Source: Carnobacterium sp. 17-4 | Lineage (GTDB): Bacteria; Bacillota; Bacilli; Lactobacillales; Carnobacteriaceae | NCBI RefSeq assembly: GCF_000195575.1 | Contig: NC_015391.1 | Span: 2,282,363-2,346,362, forward strand | DNA length: 64,000 bases | Direction of reading: 5' to 3' | In this document: one piece after another, positions 1-8,685 of the stretch | Numbering within the stretch: the stretch's first letter is position 1 | Layout of the letters: each line of letters starts with the position of its first letter | Translations under genes and position numbers: made by a program | Notes under the pieces: generated by a model | Seen by the model: the letters and a program-made list of their open reading frames with translations, nothing else | Database searches by the model: none | Told to the model about the DNA's origin: nothing

Positions 1-951
1 GGTACGCTCTACTACTTTATTCAAACTTTCAATATTTTCTTTACCTTCTGTTTGAAGCCATTTTCTAGCTGCCTCTTCTCCATTTGCTACAAAATGATGG
101 ACACCATTTTTCCAAGTTGCCCTTCCACAAAGAACGCCATTAAAAGTAGACCCAGATTCTTTTGCAAAATAAAGAGTGTCTTGGAATAAATTAGCCGATA
201 CACCTGCACTAAGGAAAATAAATGGTAAATGAGTAGACTCGCTTTGTTCTTTAAAATACACAGCAGCAGCAGCTTTGGTATAAACTATTTCTTCACCAAA
301 ACCTTCAACAGCATTCATATTTACGGGTACTTCAACTTTTAACACATCAACTTTATATTGTGGTTTAGAGAATTCTTTCATCATATCATTTACCTTATGA
401 GGTTTTACTTTAGCGTATTCATTCGAATTATTGTCTTGAATGTCCTTGTCATAAGATAGTAGCTCTAAATAGAAAGGAATATCTTCTCCATAACATTCAC
501 TTCCCAAACGTTCTACAAAAGCATGTTTTTGATGATTTATTTTAGAATCTTCATCAACGTCATAATAAAGCAAGAATTTGATAGCGTCAGCGCCTTTATC
601 TTTTAACCCTTTCACAGACCAATCTGCTAATAAGTCAGGCAACCGTCCTGATACTGTAACATCATAGCCCGTTTTTTCATACGCTAACAACAAACCTGCT
701 TCAGAATGACGTGCAGCTGCTGCTTCCAATCCGAATTCAGGATCCAATAAAATAGAAGAAGCATACGGAGTCAACTCTTCAGATACTAATTTTTTAAATT
801 CAATAATACTTTCATCCGTTGGCTCTTGGCCTTCTGATGTGATCATTTTTTTCAAAGCACCTCGTTGGTCAATAGCCAAGGCTTCAATATATCCCTCTTT
901 TGTAGATAAACGATCCATTGCTTCTTTTTTTGATTTTGAAATTTTCAGCAT
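1..951 (-). CDS. lacD: Tagatose 1,6-diphosphate aldolase (partial, 3' end outside window)
   Basis: Cleaves D-tagatose 1,6-bisphosphate to glyceraldehyde-3-phosphate and dihydroxyacetone phosphate in the tagatose-6-phosphate pathway. The translation has the LacD opening [19 protein letters not shown], then [13 protein letters not shown], the [10 protein letters not shown] strand with the probable Schiff-base lysine, and VLKVEVPVN. About 317 codons are visible and only a short C-terminus is missing. An ATG lies three codons further upstream (958-960), but AAAGG directly abuts it; the ATG at 949-951 has the correct spacing of 9, so I chose it. The ribosome site overlaps the nagA stop, so the two are translationally coupled. 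It is the last visible gene of the amino-sugar operon; a tagatose-6-phosphate kinase would be needed and may lie just outside. Confidence 0.93.
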   Translation of the reverse strand, partial: MLKISKSKKEAMDRLSTKEGYIEALAIDQRGALKKMITSEGQEPTDESIIEFKKLVSEELTPYASSILLDPEFGLEAAAARHSEAGLLLAYEKTGYDVTVSGRLPDLLADWSVKGLKDKGADAIKFLLYYDVDEDSKINHQKHAFVERLGSECYGEDIPFYLELLSYDKDIQDNNSNEYAKVKPHKVNDMMKEFSKPQYKVDVLKVEVPVNMNAVEGFGEEIVYTKAAAAVYFKEQSESTHLPFIFLSAGVSANLFQDTLYFAKESGSTFNGVLCGRATWKNGVHHFVANGEEAARKWLQTEGKENIESLNKVVERT

Positions 952-963
952 TCTCTTCATCCT

Positions 964-2124
964 TTAATTATCATTTTTATATACTGATACCCCGTTTAAG
1001 TACGTTTCATGCAAATTCAATTGAGTATCCAATACTAAGAAATCTGCATCCTGCCCAGTCTGCAAACTGCCACAAAGATCATCGATATGACAGCTTTTTG
1101 CTGGAACAATAGAAGCCATTCGAATAGTCTCTTCAATTGTAGCAATATCCCAATCACAAATATTTTTAACAGCATCCATCAATCTTAGAACACTTCCAGC
1201 TAGACTTCCGTTTTCTTTTAAACGAGCTGCTCCATCTTTTACTTCAACTGGAAATTCCCCTAGAGTATAATCTCCTTCTGGCATCCCACCAGCTCTCATA
1301 CAATCGGTGACCAATGCAATGTGTTCTGGTGTTTTAGCTTTTATTAAAACTTCTGCCGCAGCTGGATGAACATGATGCCCATCACAAATCAACTCAGCTA
1401 TAGTATCTTTTGTCGTCATTGCTGCTCCAACCATTCCTGGTTCTCTATGGTTCATACCACTCATTCCATTGTATGTGTGAACAAAGATAGAAGCACCAGA
1501 AGAAACAGCCATTTCAGCTTGTTCATATGTTGCAGAACTATGCGCAAGAGCAACAGCCACACCTTCTTTGACTATTTTTTCTGTAAAGCCAACAGCTCCT
1601 TCTCTTTCTGGAGCAATAGCTATTTTTTTTATTAATCCATGTGATAACTCTTGCCAATGATGAAAGATCTCTATACTTGGATCTTGGAAGAACCGAGGAT
1701 TTTGTGCCCCTTTGTGTTCTTCTGTAAAGAACGGTCCCTCAAAGAAAATCCCCCGAATTTTAGCTCCTTTTACTTCTTGATAGCGATCTCCAATTGTCTG
1801 GCTCACTTGATTTAATGTTTCAACATCTGAAGTTAAAGTAGTAGGTAAAAAGGATGTCACTCCGCAACTTAACAAGCCTTCTGACATTGCTTTAATGCCT
1901 TCAAAGTCATTATCCATCACGTCATGACCCATGAATCCATGAATATGTGTATCCACAAGTCCAGGAGCAATCCATTTTCCTGAATAATCTAGGATTGTTT
2001 CATTCTTATTAGGCAGTTCCTTTATATAGGATCCAAATTTCCCCTCATTAACTGATAAATACCCTTCATTTTCTATTCCGCTCGGCAAGAAAAATCGGCT
2101 CGCATATATATAATAGTTCCCCAT
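964..2124 (-). CDS. nagA: N-acetyl(gluco/galacto)samine-6-phosphate deacetylase
   Basis: Removes acetate from GlcNAc-6-P or GalNAc-6-P in the cytoplasm. It is an amidohydrolase with the metal motif DTHIHGFMGHD (His60, His62), Glu129 in FFEGPFF, His195 (LAHSSATY), His216 (VHTYNGMSGMNHREPG) and the catalytic Asp274 in LVTDCMRAGG. At 386 residues it has the usual family length. The start has AAAGGG at spacing 8. It lies 20 bp after agaS and before lacD, so in this operon GalNAc-6-P is the more likely substrate (AgaA/GnbE role). The family does not discriminate the two epimers by motif, so substrate is an inference from context. Confidence 0.92.
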   Translation of the reverse strand: MGNYYIYASRFFLPSGIENEGYLSVNEGKFGSYIKELPNKNETILDYSGKWIAPGLVDTHIHGFMGHDVMDNDFEGIKAMSEGLLSCGVTSFLPTTLTSDVETLNQVSQTIGDRYQEVKGAKIRGIFFEGPFFTEEHKGAQNPRFFQDPSIEIFHHWQELSHGLIKKIAIAPEREGAVGFTEKIVKEGVAVALAHSSATYEQAEMAVSSGASIFVHTYNGMSGMNHREPGMVGAAMTTKDTIAELICDGHHVHPAAAEVLIKAKTPEHIALVTDCMRAGGMPEGDYTLGEFPVEVKDGAARLKENGSLAGSVLRLMDAVKNICDWDIATIEETIRMASIVPAKSCHIDDLCGSLQTGQDADFLVLDTQLNLHETYLNGVSVYKNDN

Positions 2125-2144
2125 TTTTTCATCCCTTTTTCTGT

Positions 2145-3326
2145 TTATATCTTGTATTCGTGTATCGTTACGCCTTTGACTACTCGATTAACGGTTCCAG
2201 ATTTAGAAGGAGTATCCGGTGTGTTTTTAACTTTAATAGAAGAAAGCAATGACACAGTTTGCGCTGCCATGATAAAAGGTAAAGCAAGATACCCTTCTGG
2301 TAATAAAGTATGCTGTTTGTCAAAATCGAATGTTGTACCAGAAAAATTTTGTCCTTCTACAGGCTGTGCGATAGCAATTGTTTGTAGTGCAATTTGGTCT
2401 TGGTATACTTCTTCTAAAATATCTAAATCATACTTACGTGTGTATGGATTATTGTTTACAAAGACAAAAACCAGTGTTTGTTCATTTACAAATGATTTAG
2501 GGCCATGACGAAATCCCATAGATGAATCAAACATAGTACTGATTTTGCCAGCTGTTAACTCTAATACCTTTAACTGAGCCTCACGGGTCAATCCTGCTAA
2601 GCTGCCAGATCCTAAGTAAACAATGCGATTAAAGTCAGCTGCAACTATATTAGCTAATTTATCTTCATTTGATACTACTTCGTTACCCATTTTAATGGCA
2701 GTATTAACATAACTTGCTTTTTCTTCTAAAGAAGATTGGTCAAAAACCAGTAAGGCAGTTAACGTCATGCAAGTAAAACTTCCTGTCATAGCGAACCCCT
2801 GATCATTAGACCGTTCAGGCATCAATAGCAAAAGATTTTTTTCATCTTTAGAGGCAGCTTTTGCTAAAGCTCCATCTGCTGCACAAGTAATGGTGATGTG
2901 TCGAATATTTCTCACAACTTGGTTAGCATTAGCAACTGCTGCAATACTTTCAGGGCTGTTTCCGCTCCTTGCAAATGAAACTAACACCGTCCAATCCTCT
3001 TCATGCAGATAATCCTTTGGAGAGGCAACGATATCGGTTGTTGGAATACTTTCAAAAATGAATGAATCTGTGTTACCAGCATTATTTAAGTATGGTAAAA
3101 CGGTGTCACCAACATAAGCTGATGTGCCAGCTCCAGTAAAAACTATACGTATTTTACTAGATGTCTCTTTTTTTATTTGTTGTAAGAAAGAGTCTATTGT
3201 TTCTTTTTGATTTTGATAATTGTCCCAGGCCTCTTCCCAAAGCCCAGGCTGTTGCCTAATTTCTTGAGTAGTGATCGTCGCTCCAAGATCCTTTAATTCA
3301 TCTCGTGATTTAGTAAATAGTTGCAT
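2145..3326 (-). CDS. agaS: AgaS-family galactosamine-6-phosphate deaminase/isomerase (SIS domain)
   Basis: AgaS-type enzymes convert galactosamine-6-phosphate to tagatose-6-phosphate plus ammonia. Two SIS domains are visible: the first with FTGAGTSAYVGD (63-74) and SFARSGNSPES (117-127), the second with VYLGSGSLAGLTREAQLKVL and the histidine-containing SMGFRHGPKSF. At 393 residues it matches AgaS rather than the two-domain GlmS. Its place between the PTS IIA gene and nagA and upstream of lacD supports a role in GalNAc catabolism, feeding the tagatose pathway. The GGAG ribosome site at spacing 10 supports this start. Confidence 0.92.
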   Translation of the reverse strand: MQLFTKSRDELKDLGATITTQEIRQQPGLWEEAWDNYQNQKETIDSFLQQIKKETSSKIRIVFTGAGTSAYVGDTVLPYLNNAGNTDSFIFESIPTTDIVASPKDYLHEEDWTVLVSFARSGNSPESIAAVANANQVVRNIRHITITCAADGALAKAASKDEKNLLLLMPERSNDQGFAMTGSFTCMTLTALLVFDQSSLEEKASYVNTAIKMGNEVVSNEDKLANIVAADFNRIVYLGSGSLAGLTREAQLKVLELTAGKISTMFDSSMGFRHGPKSFVNEQTLVFVFVNNNPYTRKYDLDILEEVYQDQIALQTIAIAQPVEGQNFSGTTFDFDKQHTLLPEGYLALPFIMAAQTVSLLSSIKVKNTPDTPSKSGTVNRVVKGVTIHEYKI

Positions 3327-3343
3327 GTTTACTTCACTCCATT

Positions 3344-3751
3344 CTATTCATCTTCTTCATCAAAATCATCTGCATCTAGTAAATCATTTACTTTAACGAT
3401 ACTTTCTTTGGTTTCCTCTAAAATAGTATGAGTATTGCCAGTCATCGTCGCATTTACGAAACTGATAATCATTGGCAAGTTCATACCAGTATATAAATTA
3501 AATTTAGAACCACTCATAATTTTTTTTGAAACAATGTTGCAGGGAGTACCGCCCAACAAATCAGAGAATACAATATAATTCTCATCTAGCAGATCAGCAA
3601 CTGTATCAAATTTTTCAGTAAATTCTTTTTCACCTTCGTGTGGCAATAAAGATACTGTAAAAATATTTTCCTGTGAGCCTAAAATCATTTCTGCACTCTT
3701 TTTTAATTCTTTACAGAAATCTCCATGGCTTACCAGTATCAAATTGTTCAT
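3344..3751 (-). CDS. PTS mannose-family EIIA component
   Basis: Cytoplasmic phosphocarrier that takes phosphate from HPr and passes it to EIIB. The N-terminus NNLILVSHGDFCKELKKSAE carries the phosphorylated His9, followed by VFSDLLGGTPCNIVSKK, typical of ManX-type IIA domains of about 135 residues. A longer reading begins at 3760, but the AAAGG site is then one base from the start; the ATG at 3749-3751 has spacing 9. It lies between EIID and agaS in an eight-gene operon. The acidic C-terminus (DDADDFDEEDE-like tail) is common for separate IIA proteins. Sequence alone does not give the sugar; context suggests GalNAc or galacto-N-biose. Confidence 0.9.
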   Translation of the reverse strand: MNNLILVSHGDFCKELKKSAEMILGSQENIFTVSLLPHEGEKEFTEKFDTVADLLDENYIVFSDLLGGTPCNIVSKKIMSGSKFNLYTGMNLPMIISFVNATMTGNTHTILEETKESIVKVNDLLDADDFDEEDE

Positions 3752-3775
3752 TCTATTCATTCCTTTACTTAATTC

Positions 3776-4585
3776 TTATTTTGAAATAACACCTAGTGCT
3801 GACAAAGCGATAGATACTACTAATACAATAAAAATAGCTTTAGTAGATGTGATATTCTTTTTGCCTAGTAACCAATAGACAGCTCCAACAATTACTGCTG
3901 GCAAAAGACGAGGCATAATCATATCCACATTGTTTTGTACGTCAATAACTAAGTCACCGATGACAGGTGTCCAAGATAAGCGAACATTGATCATAGTTGC
4001 AACTAAAGCCCCCACCATGAATACCCCTAATAATGTAGCAGCATCTGTGATAGCAGTAAGTCGGCTTTGCATCGTTGTAACAAGTGAGACTCCTTCTTTA
4101 TGAGCAATTTCTAGTTGCTTCCACCGGAAGAACATTACAGCGAAGTTAACCAACATCCAGATTAATGCACCGATAGGGTTTCCATTTACTGCCATGTTAG
4201 CAGCTAATGCTCCAAAAATAGTTGGCAGCAAAGCTCCGAAAATTGAATCTCCAATTGCCGCGAATGGTCCCATTAAACCAACCTTTAGCCCAGCAATTGA
4301 TTCTTGACCAGCAATGCCTTCCTCTTCTTCAATCGCCATGTCGATTCCTGTAACGATCGTATTTAAAAAGTTACTTGTATTGAAAAATTGAGAATGTGTT
4401 TTCATCATTGATTTCAATTCTGGTGTACCATCACCATACATTTTCCTTAATTGAGGTAAAATCGTATATAAATACCCTGATCCTTGCATACGTTCGTAGT
4501 TCCAACCAAGTTGAAATCCAAACAAACTTCTTCTATTGATTTGGTTAAAGTCTTTTTTGGTTAACTTATAATTAGATTTCGTCAT
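3776..4585 (-). CDS. PTS mannose-family EIID component
   Basis: Membrane subunit of the mannose-type PTS permease. The cytoplasmic start LTKKDFNQINRRSLFGFQLGWNYERMQGSG is family-diagnostic, followed by GLKVGLMGPFAAIGDSIFGA and several hydrophobic C-terminal segments. At 269 residues it has normal length. It overlaps the end of the IIC gene by 14 bp and has its AGGAG site inside that gene, which implies coupled translation of the two membrane subunits. Confidence 0.92.
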   Translation of the reverse strand: MTKSNYKLTKKDFNQINRRSLFGFQLGWNYERMQGSGYLYTILPQLRKMYGDGTPELKSMMKTHSQFFNTSNFLNTIVTGIDMAIEEEEGIAGQESIAGLKVGLMGPFAAIGDSIFGALLPTIFGALAANMAVNGNPIGALIWMLVNFAVMFFRWKQLEIAHKEGVSLVTTMQSRLTAITDAATLLGVFMVGALVATMINVRLSWTPVIGDLVIDVQNNVDMIMPRLLPAVIVGAVYWLLGKKNITSTKAIFIVLVVSIALSALGVISK

Positions 4586-5459
4586 CTTCTATTTCTCCTT
4601 CCTCTGATACTGAACCATTCATTTGTTGAAATTTCGGAGCTTCTGTAGTTCTTTTGTACTCTTTAAAGGCAAATGCAAATCCTATCAATGCGATAGCTAA
4701 CATTGGCATGCCTGTAAATGTATTCGCAAATCCTTCTACTACACCAGCTACAGATCCGCCAAGTACTTGAATATTTCCAAATACAGTCGTTAACAACGCC
4801 GTAATGACAAAGCCTAAAATCAAGTAAGGTAAATGTTTTTTAACTGGTAAGTATCTTAATAAGATAGCGAAACCAACAGCAGGTAGAACAGCTCCGGCTA
4901 CAGCTAATCCATTACCCAACCATAATAATTGGTTGTTCAAGACACTAACAATAGAATTGACGAAGCTTCCGCCAAGACTTAGCGCTAATAGTACTGGAAT
5001 AGCTCTAGATAATGACCAAGATAATGCGCCCATCAGATAGTTGCGTTCAATTCCTTTATAATCCATTTCTTCAATCTTTGTATCAATACGATGTGCAAAG
5101 AATGTATTTGCAAATCTTCCTAAGATATCCATTTGAATCATTAATCCAGCTACTGGAACTGCGATTGCTGCAATGGCCTGTTCAGGGTTCATACCAATTC
5201 CTACTGAAAAGGCTGTCGCCAATACCGTACCGGAGTTAGCATCGATTTTTGAAGACCCTCCAAATGTACCAATACCTAAAACTGTTAATTGCATGCTCCC
5301 ACCAATAATAAGTCCTGTTGTAACATCTCCCATAATTAAACCAGCTACTAATCCAGCGAATACCGGTTGAGCAAGACCAGTATAAACTTGTAATTCATCT
5401 AAAATTTGATATCCTGCGTAAAGCGTTAACAATATAATTTGCCACCATGCAACTGCCAT
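4572..5459 (-). CDS. PTS mannose-family EIIC component
   Basis: Sugar-translocating membrane subunit. Highly hydrophobic throughout, with the family features DELQVYTGLAQPVFAGLVAGLI, GDVTTGLIIGGSMQLTVLGIG and an acidic C-terminal tail (SEEGEIEDDEI). The family forms the channel together with EIID. It follows EIIB by 25 bp and overlaps EIID. GGAGG precedes the ATG at normal spacing. Length (295) is slightly longer than ManY because of the charged tail. Confidence 0.92.
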   Translation of the reverse strand: MAVAWWQIILLTLYAGYQILDELQVYTGLAQPVFAGLVAGLIMGDVTTGLIIGGSMQLTVLGIGTFGGSSKIDANSGTVLATAFSVGIGMNPEQAIAAIAVPVAGLMIQMDILGRFANTFFAHRIDTKIEEMDYKGIERNYLMGALSWSLSRAIPVLLALSLGGSFVNSIVSVLNNQLLWLGNGLAVAGAVLPAVGFAILLRYLPVKKHLPYLILGFVITALLTTVFGNIQVLGGSVAGVVEGFANTFTGMPMLAIALIGFAFAFKEYKRTTEAPKFQQMNGSVSEEGEIEDDEI

Positions 5460-5484
5460 TATTTTTTCCTCCTCTATCTCTTCT

Positions 5485-5970
5485 TTAAATGTGTTGTTTT
5501 AGTAAATCCATGAATTTTTCTTCGCGATCATTCGGCACCATTTGTGATACCAATTCCACACCGTTTTCATCGAGTTTCTTAAAATTCTCAATGTCTTCTT
5601 CTAGGACGTTAATAGATCTTGTAATGGATTTTGATTCCTCAGATTGAGACATATTTCCAACATTGATTTTTTTTATAGGTACACCCAATTCAACTAGCTT
5701 TAATAATCTATCTGGTTTTTTTGCGATGATTAGTAATCGCTGTGAGTCATATTTTCCAGCTAGAATATTTGCAGCTGCTTTTTCTATTGATAAAATACTT
5801 AGCTTCACCCCTGCTGGAGTGGCTAATTTCAACCCGCTCTTTTCAATTGCATTAGTTGTTACGCCATCATCTACAACCATAATTCTGCTGATACCTAGTT
5901 TTGTGGTCCAAAGATTTGCAACTTGTCCATGAATCAACCTTCCATCTATTCTTACAGCTGTTATACTCAT
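5485..5970 (-). CDS. PTS mannose-family EIIB component
   Basis: Cytoplasmic phosphotransfer subunit that phosphorylates the incoming sugar at C6. The signature VRIDGRLIHGQVANLW places the active-site histidine at residue 14, as in ManX/LevE/AgaV-type IIB proteins, and length (161) is typical. A good AAGGAGG precedes the ATG. It is the second gene of the operon after the GH35 beta-galactosidase, the same order as gnb/bgaC-type operons of lactobacilli and streptococci. Confidence 0.92.
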   Translation of the reverse strand: MSITAVRIDGRLIHGQVANLWTTKLGISRIMVVDDGVTTNAIEKSGLKLATPAGVKLSILSIEKAAANILAGKYDSQRLLIIAKKPDRLLKLVELGVPIKKINVGNMSQSEESKSITRSINVLEEDIENFKKLDENGVELVSQMVPNDREEKFMDLLKQHI

Positions 5971-5989
5971 ACTAATTTTCCTCCTTAGT

Positions 5990-7759
5990 CTATTTTTTAA
6001 ATTTTGGTTCCTTTTCTAAACTTATTGATTTTGACCAGATTCCTTCTGTTTCAAAAACAATAATTTCGTTTTCTCCCTTTCTAAAGAGAGACATTGGAGC
6101 ATATAGTGATAGAGTTGGCCCTACATTCCAAAATCGTCCAATGTTAAACCCATTTACTAGAACGATTCCTTTGCCAAACAACTCCATATTAATAAATGTA
6201 TCTTCTGGTGCATCAATAGTCACTTTATACTGGTAAAACGATGGAGAATTCTCTTTCCATTCCTTATCAAAGTCAATAGACAACGGTTCTGAAAAATCTA
6301 AGCTGTATTGCTCCCAATTGGTGATAAAGTGTAAATCAGACATGACCCCTCTTCGAATCCCTTTTTGTTGTGTATCAGCCAATAGCTTGTGTCCATAATT
6401 GACACGTCCCATATTTTCTACTAGTACATCAAGCTGATTAGAACCAGAGATAGGTGAAGCGTATATCTTTTCTCCAATCTCTTCTTGGTACTGTGTAGCT
6501 ATTTTTTCTTCGTTAAGGAAAAAATGAAGACGGTCGCTGCCATCTATTACACGATAAAATTCTTCATCACTATCTTTTTTCACATAACTTCTATATAGTG
6601 TATACCCATATTGTTGTCCTAGTTCTTCCATTGTTTTTGGATATCTAGATTCTTGTTTTTTAGCGATCCGATCAACAATAGAGAGTAGACTTACCTTTCC
6701 ACCAACCTGAATATTCGTAATGCTCATACTATCTTTCACCAATGGAGGGTGTTGTTCAATATCCGGAAAACTTTCTTGCATCATATTTTTTAAAGCAAAA
6801 TATTTTTCAGTTGGATTACCTTGTTCATTTAAAGGTGCGTCATAATCATATGACGTGACTTGCGGAAGATCTTTTCGTAATCGTGCTGAACAACCATTCA
6901 TAAAGCCAAAGTTCGTTCCTCCATGGAACATATAAAGATTTAAGCTACCAATCTCTAAAGCTTCCTTTACATCCTGAGTTAACTCTAGGGCATCTCTTTT
7001 TATAATTGGGTCATTCCACCGATTAAACCAACCATCCCAATACTCCATACACATCAAAGGCCATTTTTTCCCTTTTGATTCATGAAATTCTTTTAATTCC
7101 TTAAAGTTTTCTTTTGAACGAGAACCGAAATTTCCTGTAGTCAGAATATCTAGATCCGTCATCGTTCCGGCTTCTTGCGTAGCTCTCCATGCTCCGTCTG
7201 AAGTAAAAATAGGAATGGTTACGCCTAGTTTCAACATCAACTCATAAAGCGTTCTCAAATATTCTTTATCTTCACCATATGAACCGTATTCATTTTCTAA
7301 CTGCATCATAATGACTGGACCACCATGATCCACCTGAAGAGGCGTAATTTGTTTAAGAAGCTCTTTATAGTAGCGAGAAACTTTTTCAATAAATACTGGA
7401 TCAGAAGAACGTATAAGCATATCTTTATACGTTAGTAGCCATGCTGGCAATCCACCGAATTCCCATTCTGCACAAATATAAGGTGATGGGCGAAGAATAA
7501 CGAATAAACCTAACTCCTCTGCTAGTTGGACAAATTTTTTTATATCCCACTGACCAGAAAATTGATATTCTCCTTCTTTCGGCTCGTGTACATTCCAAGG
7601 AATATACGTTTCGACTGTATTAAAGCCAAGAGCTTTTAAATTATATAATGAATGATACCAGTCCTCAGGAAGAACTCGGAAATAGTGAACAGCACCAGAT
7701 GTTATCTTGAATGGCTCACCGTTTAGTAAAAAATCTTCTTTTATTTCAAATGTATTCAT
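5990..7759 (-). CDS. bgaC: GH35 beta-galactosidase (BgaC/GnbG-like), intracellular
   Basis: Hydrolyses terminal beta-galactosyl residues; members with this operon context prefer Gal-beta-1,3-GlcNAc/GalNAc. The GH35 barrel carries MMQLENEYGSYGED with the acid/base Glu157 and LMCMEYWDGWF with the nucleophile Glu239, plus YICAEWEFGGLPAWL and the GGTNFGFMNG signature. No signal peptide is seen, so it acts in the cytoplasm on imported disaccharide. At 589 residues it matches the BgaC subgroup. It is the first gene of the operon, with AAGGAGG and a cre-like element just before it. Linkage specificity is inferred from context, not from residues. Confidence 0.9.
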   Translation of the reverse strand: MNTFEIKEDFLLNGEPFKITSGAVHYFRVLPEDWYHSLYNLKALGFNTVETYIPWNVHEPKEGEYQFSGQWDIKKFVQLAEELGLFVILRPSPYICAEWEFGGLPAWLLTYKDMLIRSSDPVFIEKVSRYYKELLKQITPLQVDHGGPVIMMQLENEYGSYGEDKEYLRTLYELMLKLGVTIPIFTSDGAWRATQEAGTMTDLDILTTGNFGSRSKENFKELKEFHESKGKKWPLMCMEYWDGWFNRWNDPIIKRDALELTQDVKEALEIGSLNLYMFHGGTNFGFMNGCSARLRKDLPQVTSYDYDAPLNEQGNPTEKYFALKNMMQESFPDIEQHPPLVKDSMSITNIQVGGKVSLLSIVDRIAKKQESRYPKTMEELGQQYGYTLYRSYVKKDSDEEFYRVIDGSDRLHFFLNEEKIATQYQEEIGEKIYASPISGSNQLDVLVENMGRVNYGHKLLADTQQKGIRRGVMSDLHFITNWEQYSLDFSEPLSIDFDKEWKENSPSFYQYKVTIDAPEDTFINMELFGKGIVLVNGFNIGRFWNVGPTLSLYAPMSLFRKGENEIIVFETEGIWSKSISLEKEPKFKK

Positions 7760-7772
7760 TTGACTACCTCCT

Positions 7773-7787
7773 TGTAAAGCGTTTACA
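7773..7787 (-). promoter_or_regulatory. cre-like element in the leader of the GH35-PTS operon
   Basis: TGTAAAGCGTTTACA has a near-palindromic shape (TGTAAA-N3-TTTACA) and on the minus strand reads TGTAAACGCTTTACA, which fits the CcpA cre consensus apart from one extra base in the right half. It directly abuts the ribosome site of the GH35 gene, downstream of the promoter, where cre sites can act as roadblocks. CcpA control is inferred. Confidence 0.45.
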
Positions 7788-7793
7788 CTTAAT

Positions 7794-7823
7794 ATATTAA
7801 TATACTAAGTTAGTGCCTGTCAA
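7794..7823 (-). promoter_or_regulatory. Promoter of the GH35-PTS-agaS-nagA-lacD operon with overlapping operator
   Basis: On the minus strand TTGACA (7818-7823) is followed after 18 bp by TAATAT (7794-7799). The spacer and -10 are covered by TTAGTATATTAA (7797-7808 on the complementary strand), a sequence repeated at the regulator's own promoter. This arrangement fits repression by the divergent GntR protein. Confidence 0.6.
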
Positions 7824-7850
7824 TCTTTATTTTAGTAAAAATAGAAAATA

Positions 7851-7904
7851 TTTACTAAAAAAGAAATAAATGGTAAAATCACTTTTTTTAAGTTAGTATA
7901 TTAA
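7851..7904 (+). promoter_or_regulatory. Promoter and operator of the gntR-type regulator gene
   Basis: TTTACT (7851-7856), a 17-bp spacer and TAAAAT (7874-7879) form a plausible sigma-A promoter. TTAGTATATTAA (7893-7904) lies immediately downstream and is the same 12-mer, in opposite orientation, as the copy over the operon promoter. A further inverted repeat, TTTAGTAAA/TTTACTAAA (7831-7859), spans the divergent region. Confidence 0.5.
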
Positions 7905-7930
7905 GCAAATGGTATATAAAGGAGAATGGA

Positions 7931-8644
7931 ATGAAAATCCCAAAGTATCAACAGATTAAAGATGATTTGCTCAAAAAAATTGAAGTTGGTGAGTTTAAAC
8001 ATGGCGATCGCTTTTACAGTGAAGCGGAATTAGTTAAACTTTATAATGTTAGTTCAATCACTGTTATTAGAGCAGTTCAAGAATTAGTTAACGATGGTTA
8101 TCTCATACGTTTCCAAGGAAAAGGCACATATGTTTCTCGCTCCCGTAAACGGAAACTTGTAGAATTTTCAGACATTGAAATTTACGCTGGTGAACCAGAA
8201 TCGGTTGAGGTTTTAAGTTTAGAAATTCAACATAATGAAGAGAAGAGAAAAGAATTACAGCTACGAAAAAAAGAAGACTATTTTGAAATTGTTCGATTAA
8301 GAAAAGTTAATGAAGACCCATTTTTATTGCATCTTTCTTATATTCCTAGTCAATTTATTAAAAAGGACATTCCTAGTCTTAACTATTATGATTCTATTTA
8401 TAATCGTTTTAAAAGCGACTTTGACATTTACATGTACGATGAGGAATCAAAAGAAACCAACGAAATTTGCTTCCCAACAGATGATTGGGTTGCAGAATTA
8501 TTACAAATGACAACTAACGAACCTACTATCAGACAAGAAAAGAAAACTGTTTTACAAGATGGAACTGTTGCAGAAGTGGTCGTCAGTTATAAAAAGTGGA
8601 ACTATTACAAAATAGAGCTCTCTTCATTTAAAGATCAATATTAA
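7931..8644 (+). CDS. GntR-family (HutC/UTRA subfamily) transcriptional regulator
   Basis: Ligand-responsive repressor probably controlling the divergent amino-sugar operon. Residues 1-70 are the winged helix (KYQQIKDDLLKKIEVGEF, SVSSITVIRAVQELV-like helix, GKGTYVSR wing) and residues 80-237 a UTRA ligand domain ending in SYKKWNYYKIELSSF. Relatives in gnb and aga clusters sense phosphorylated amino sugars. AAAGGAG precedes the ATG. The two 12-bp repeats in the shared 171-bp promoter region are the likely binding sites. Confidence 0.88.
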   Translation: MKIPKYQQIKDDLLKKIEVGEFKHGDRFYSEAELVKLYNVSSITVIRAVQELVNDGYLIRFQGKGTYVSRSRKRKLVEFSDIEIYAGEPESVEVLSLEIQHNEEKRKELQLRKKEDYFEIVRLRKVNEDPFLLHLSYIPSQFIKKDIPSLNYYDSIYNRFKSDFDIYMYDEESKETNEICFPTDDWVAELLQMTTNEPTIRQEKKTVLQDGTVAEVVVSYKKWNYYKIELSSFKDQY

Positions 8645-8685
8645 AAAATGGAAAAACTATATCTATTAGGGGGCAGCTAAAAATT

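Noticed and set aside
2152-2508. Plus-strand ORF of 118 codons over the agaS 3' end
   Set aside because: Antisense of the conserved SIS domain; no ribosome site.
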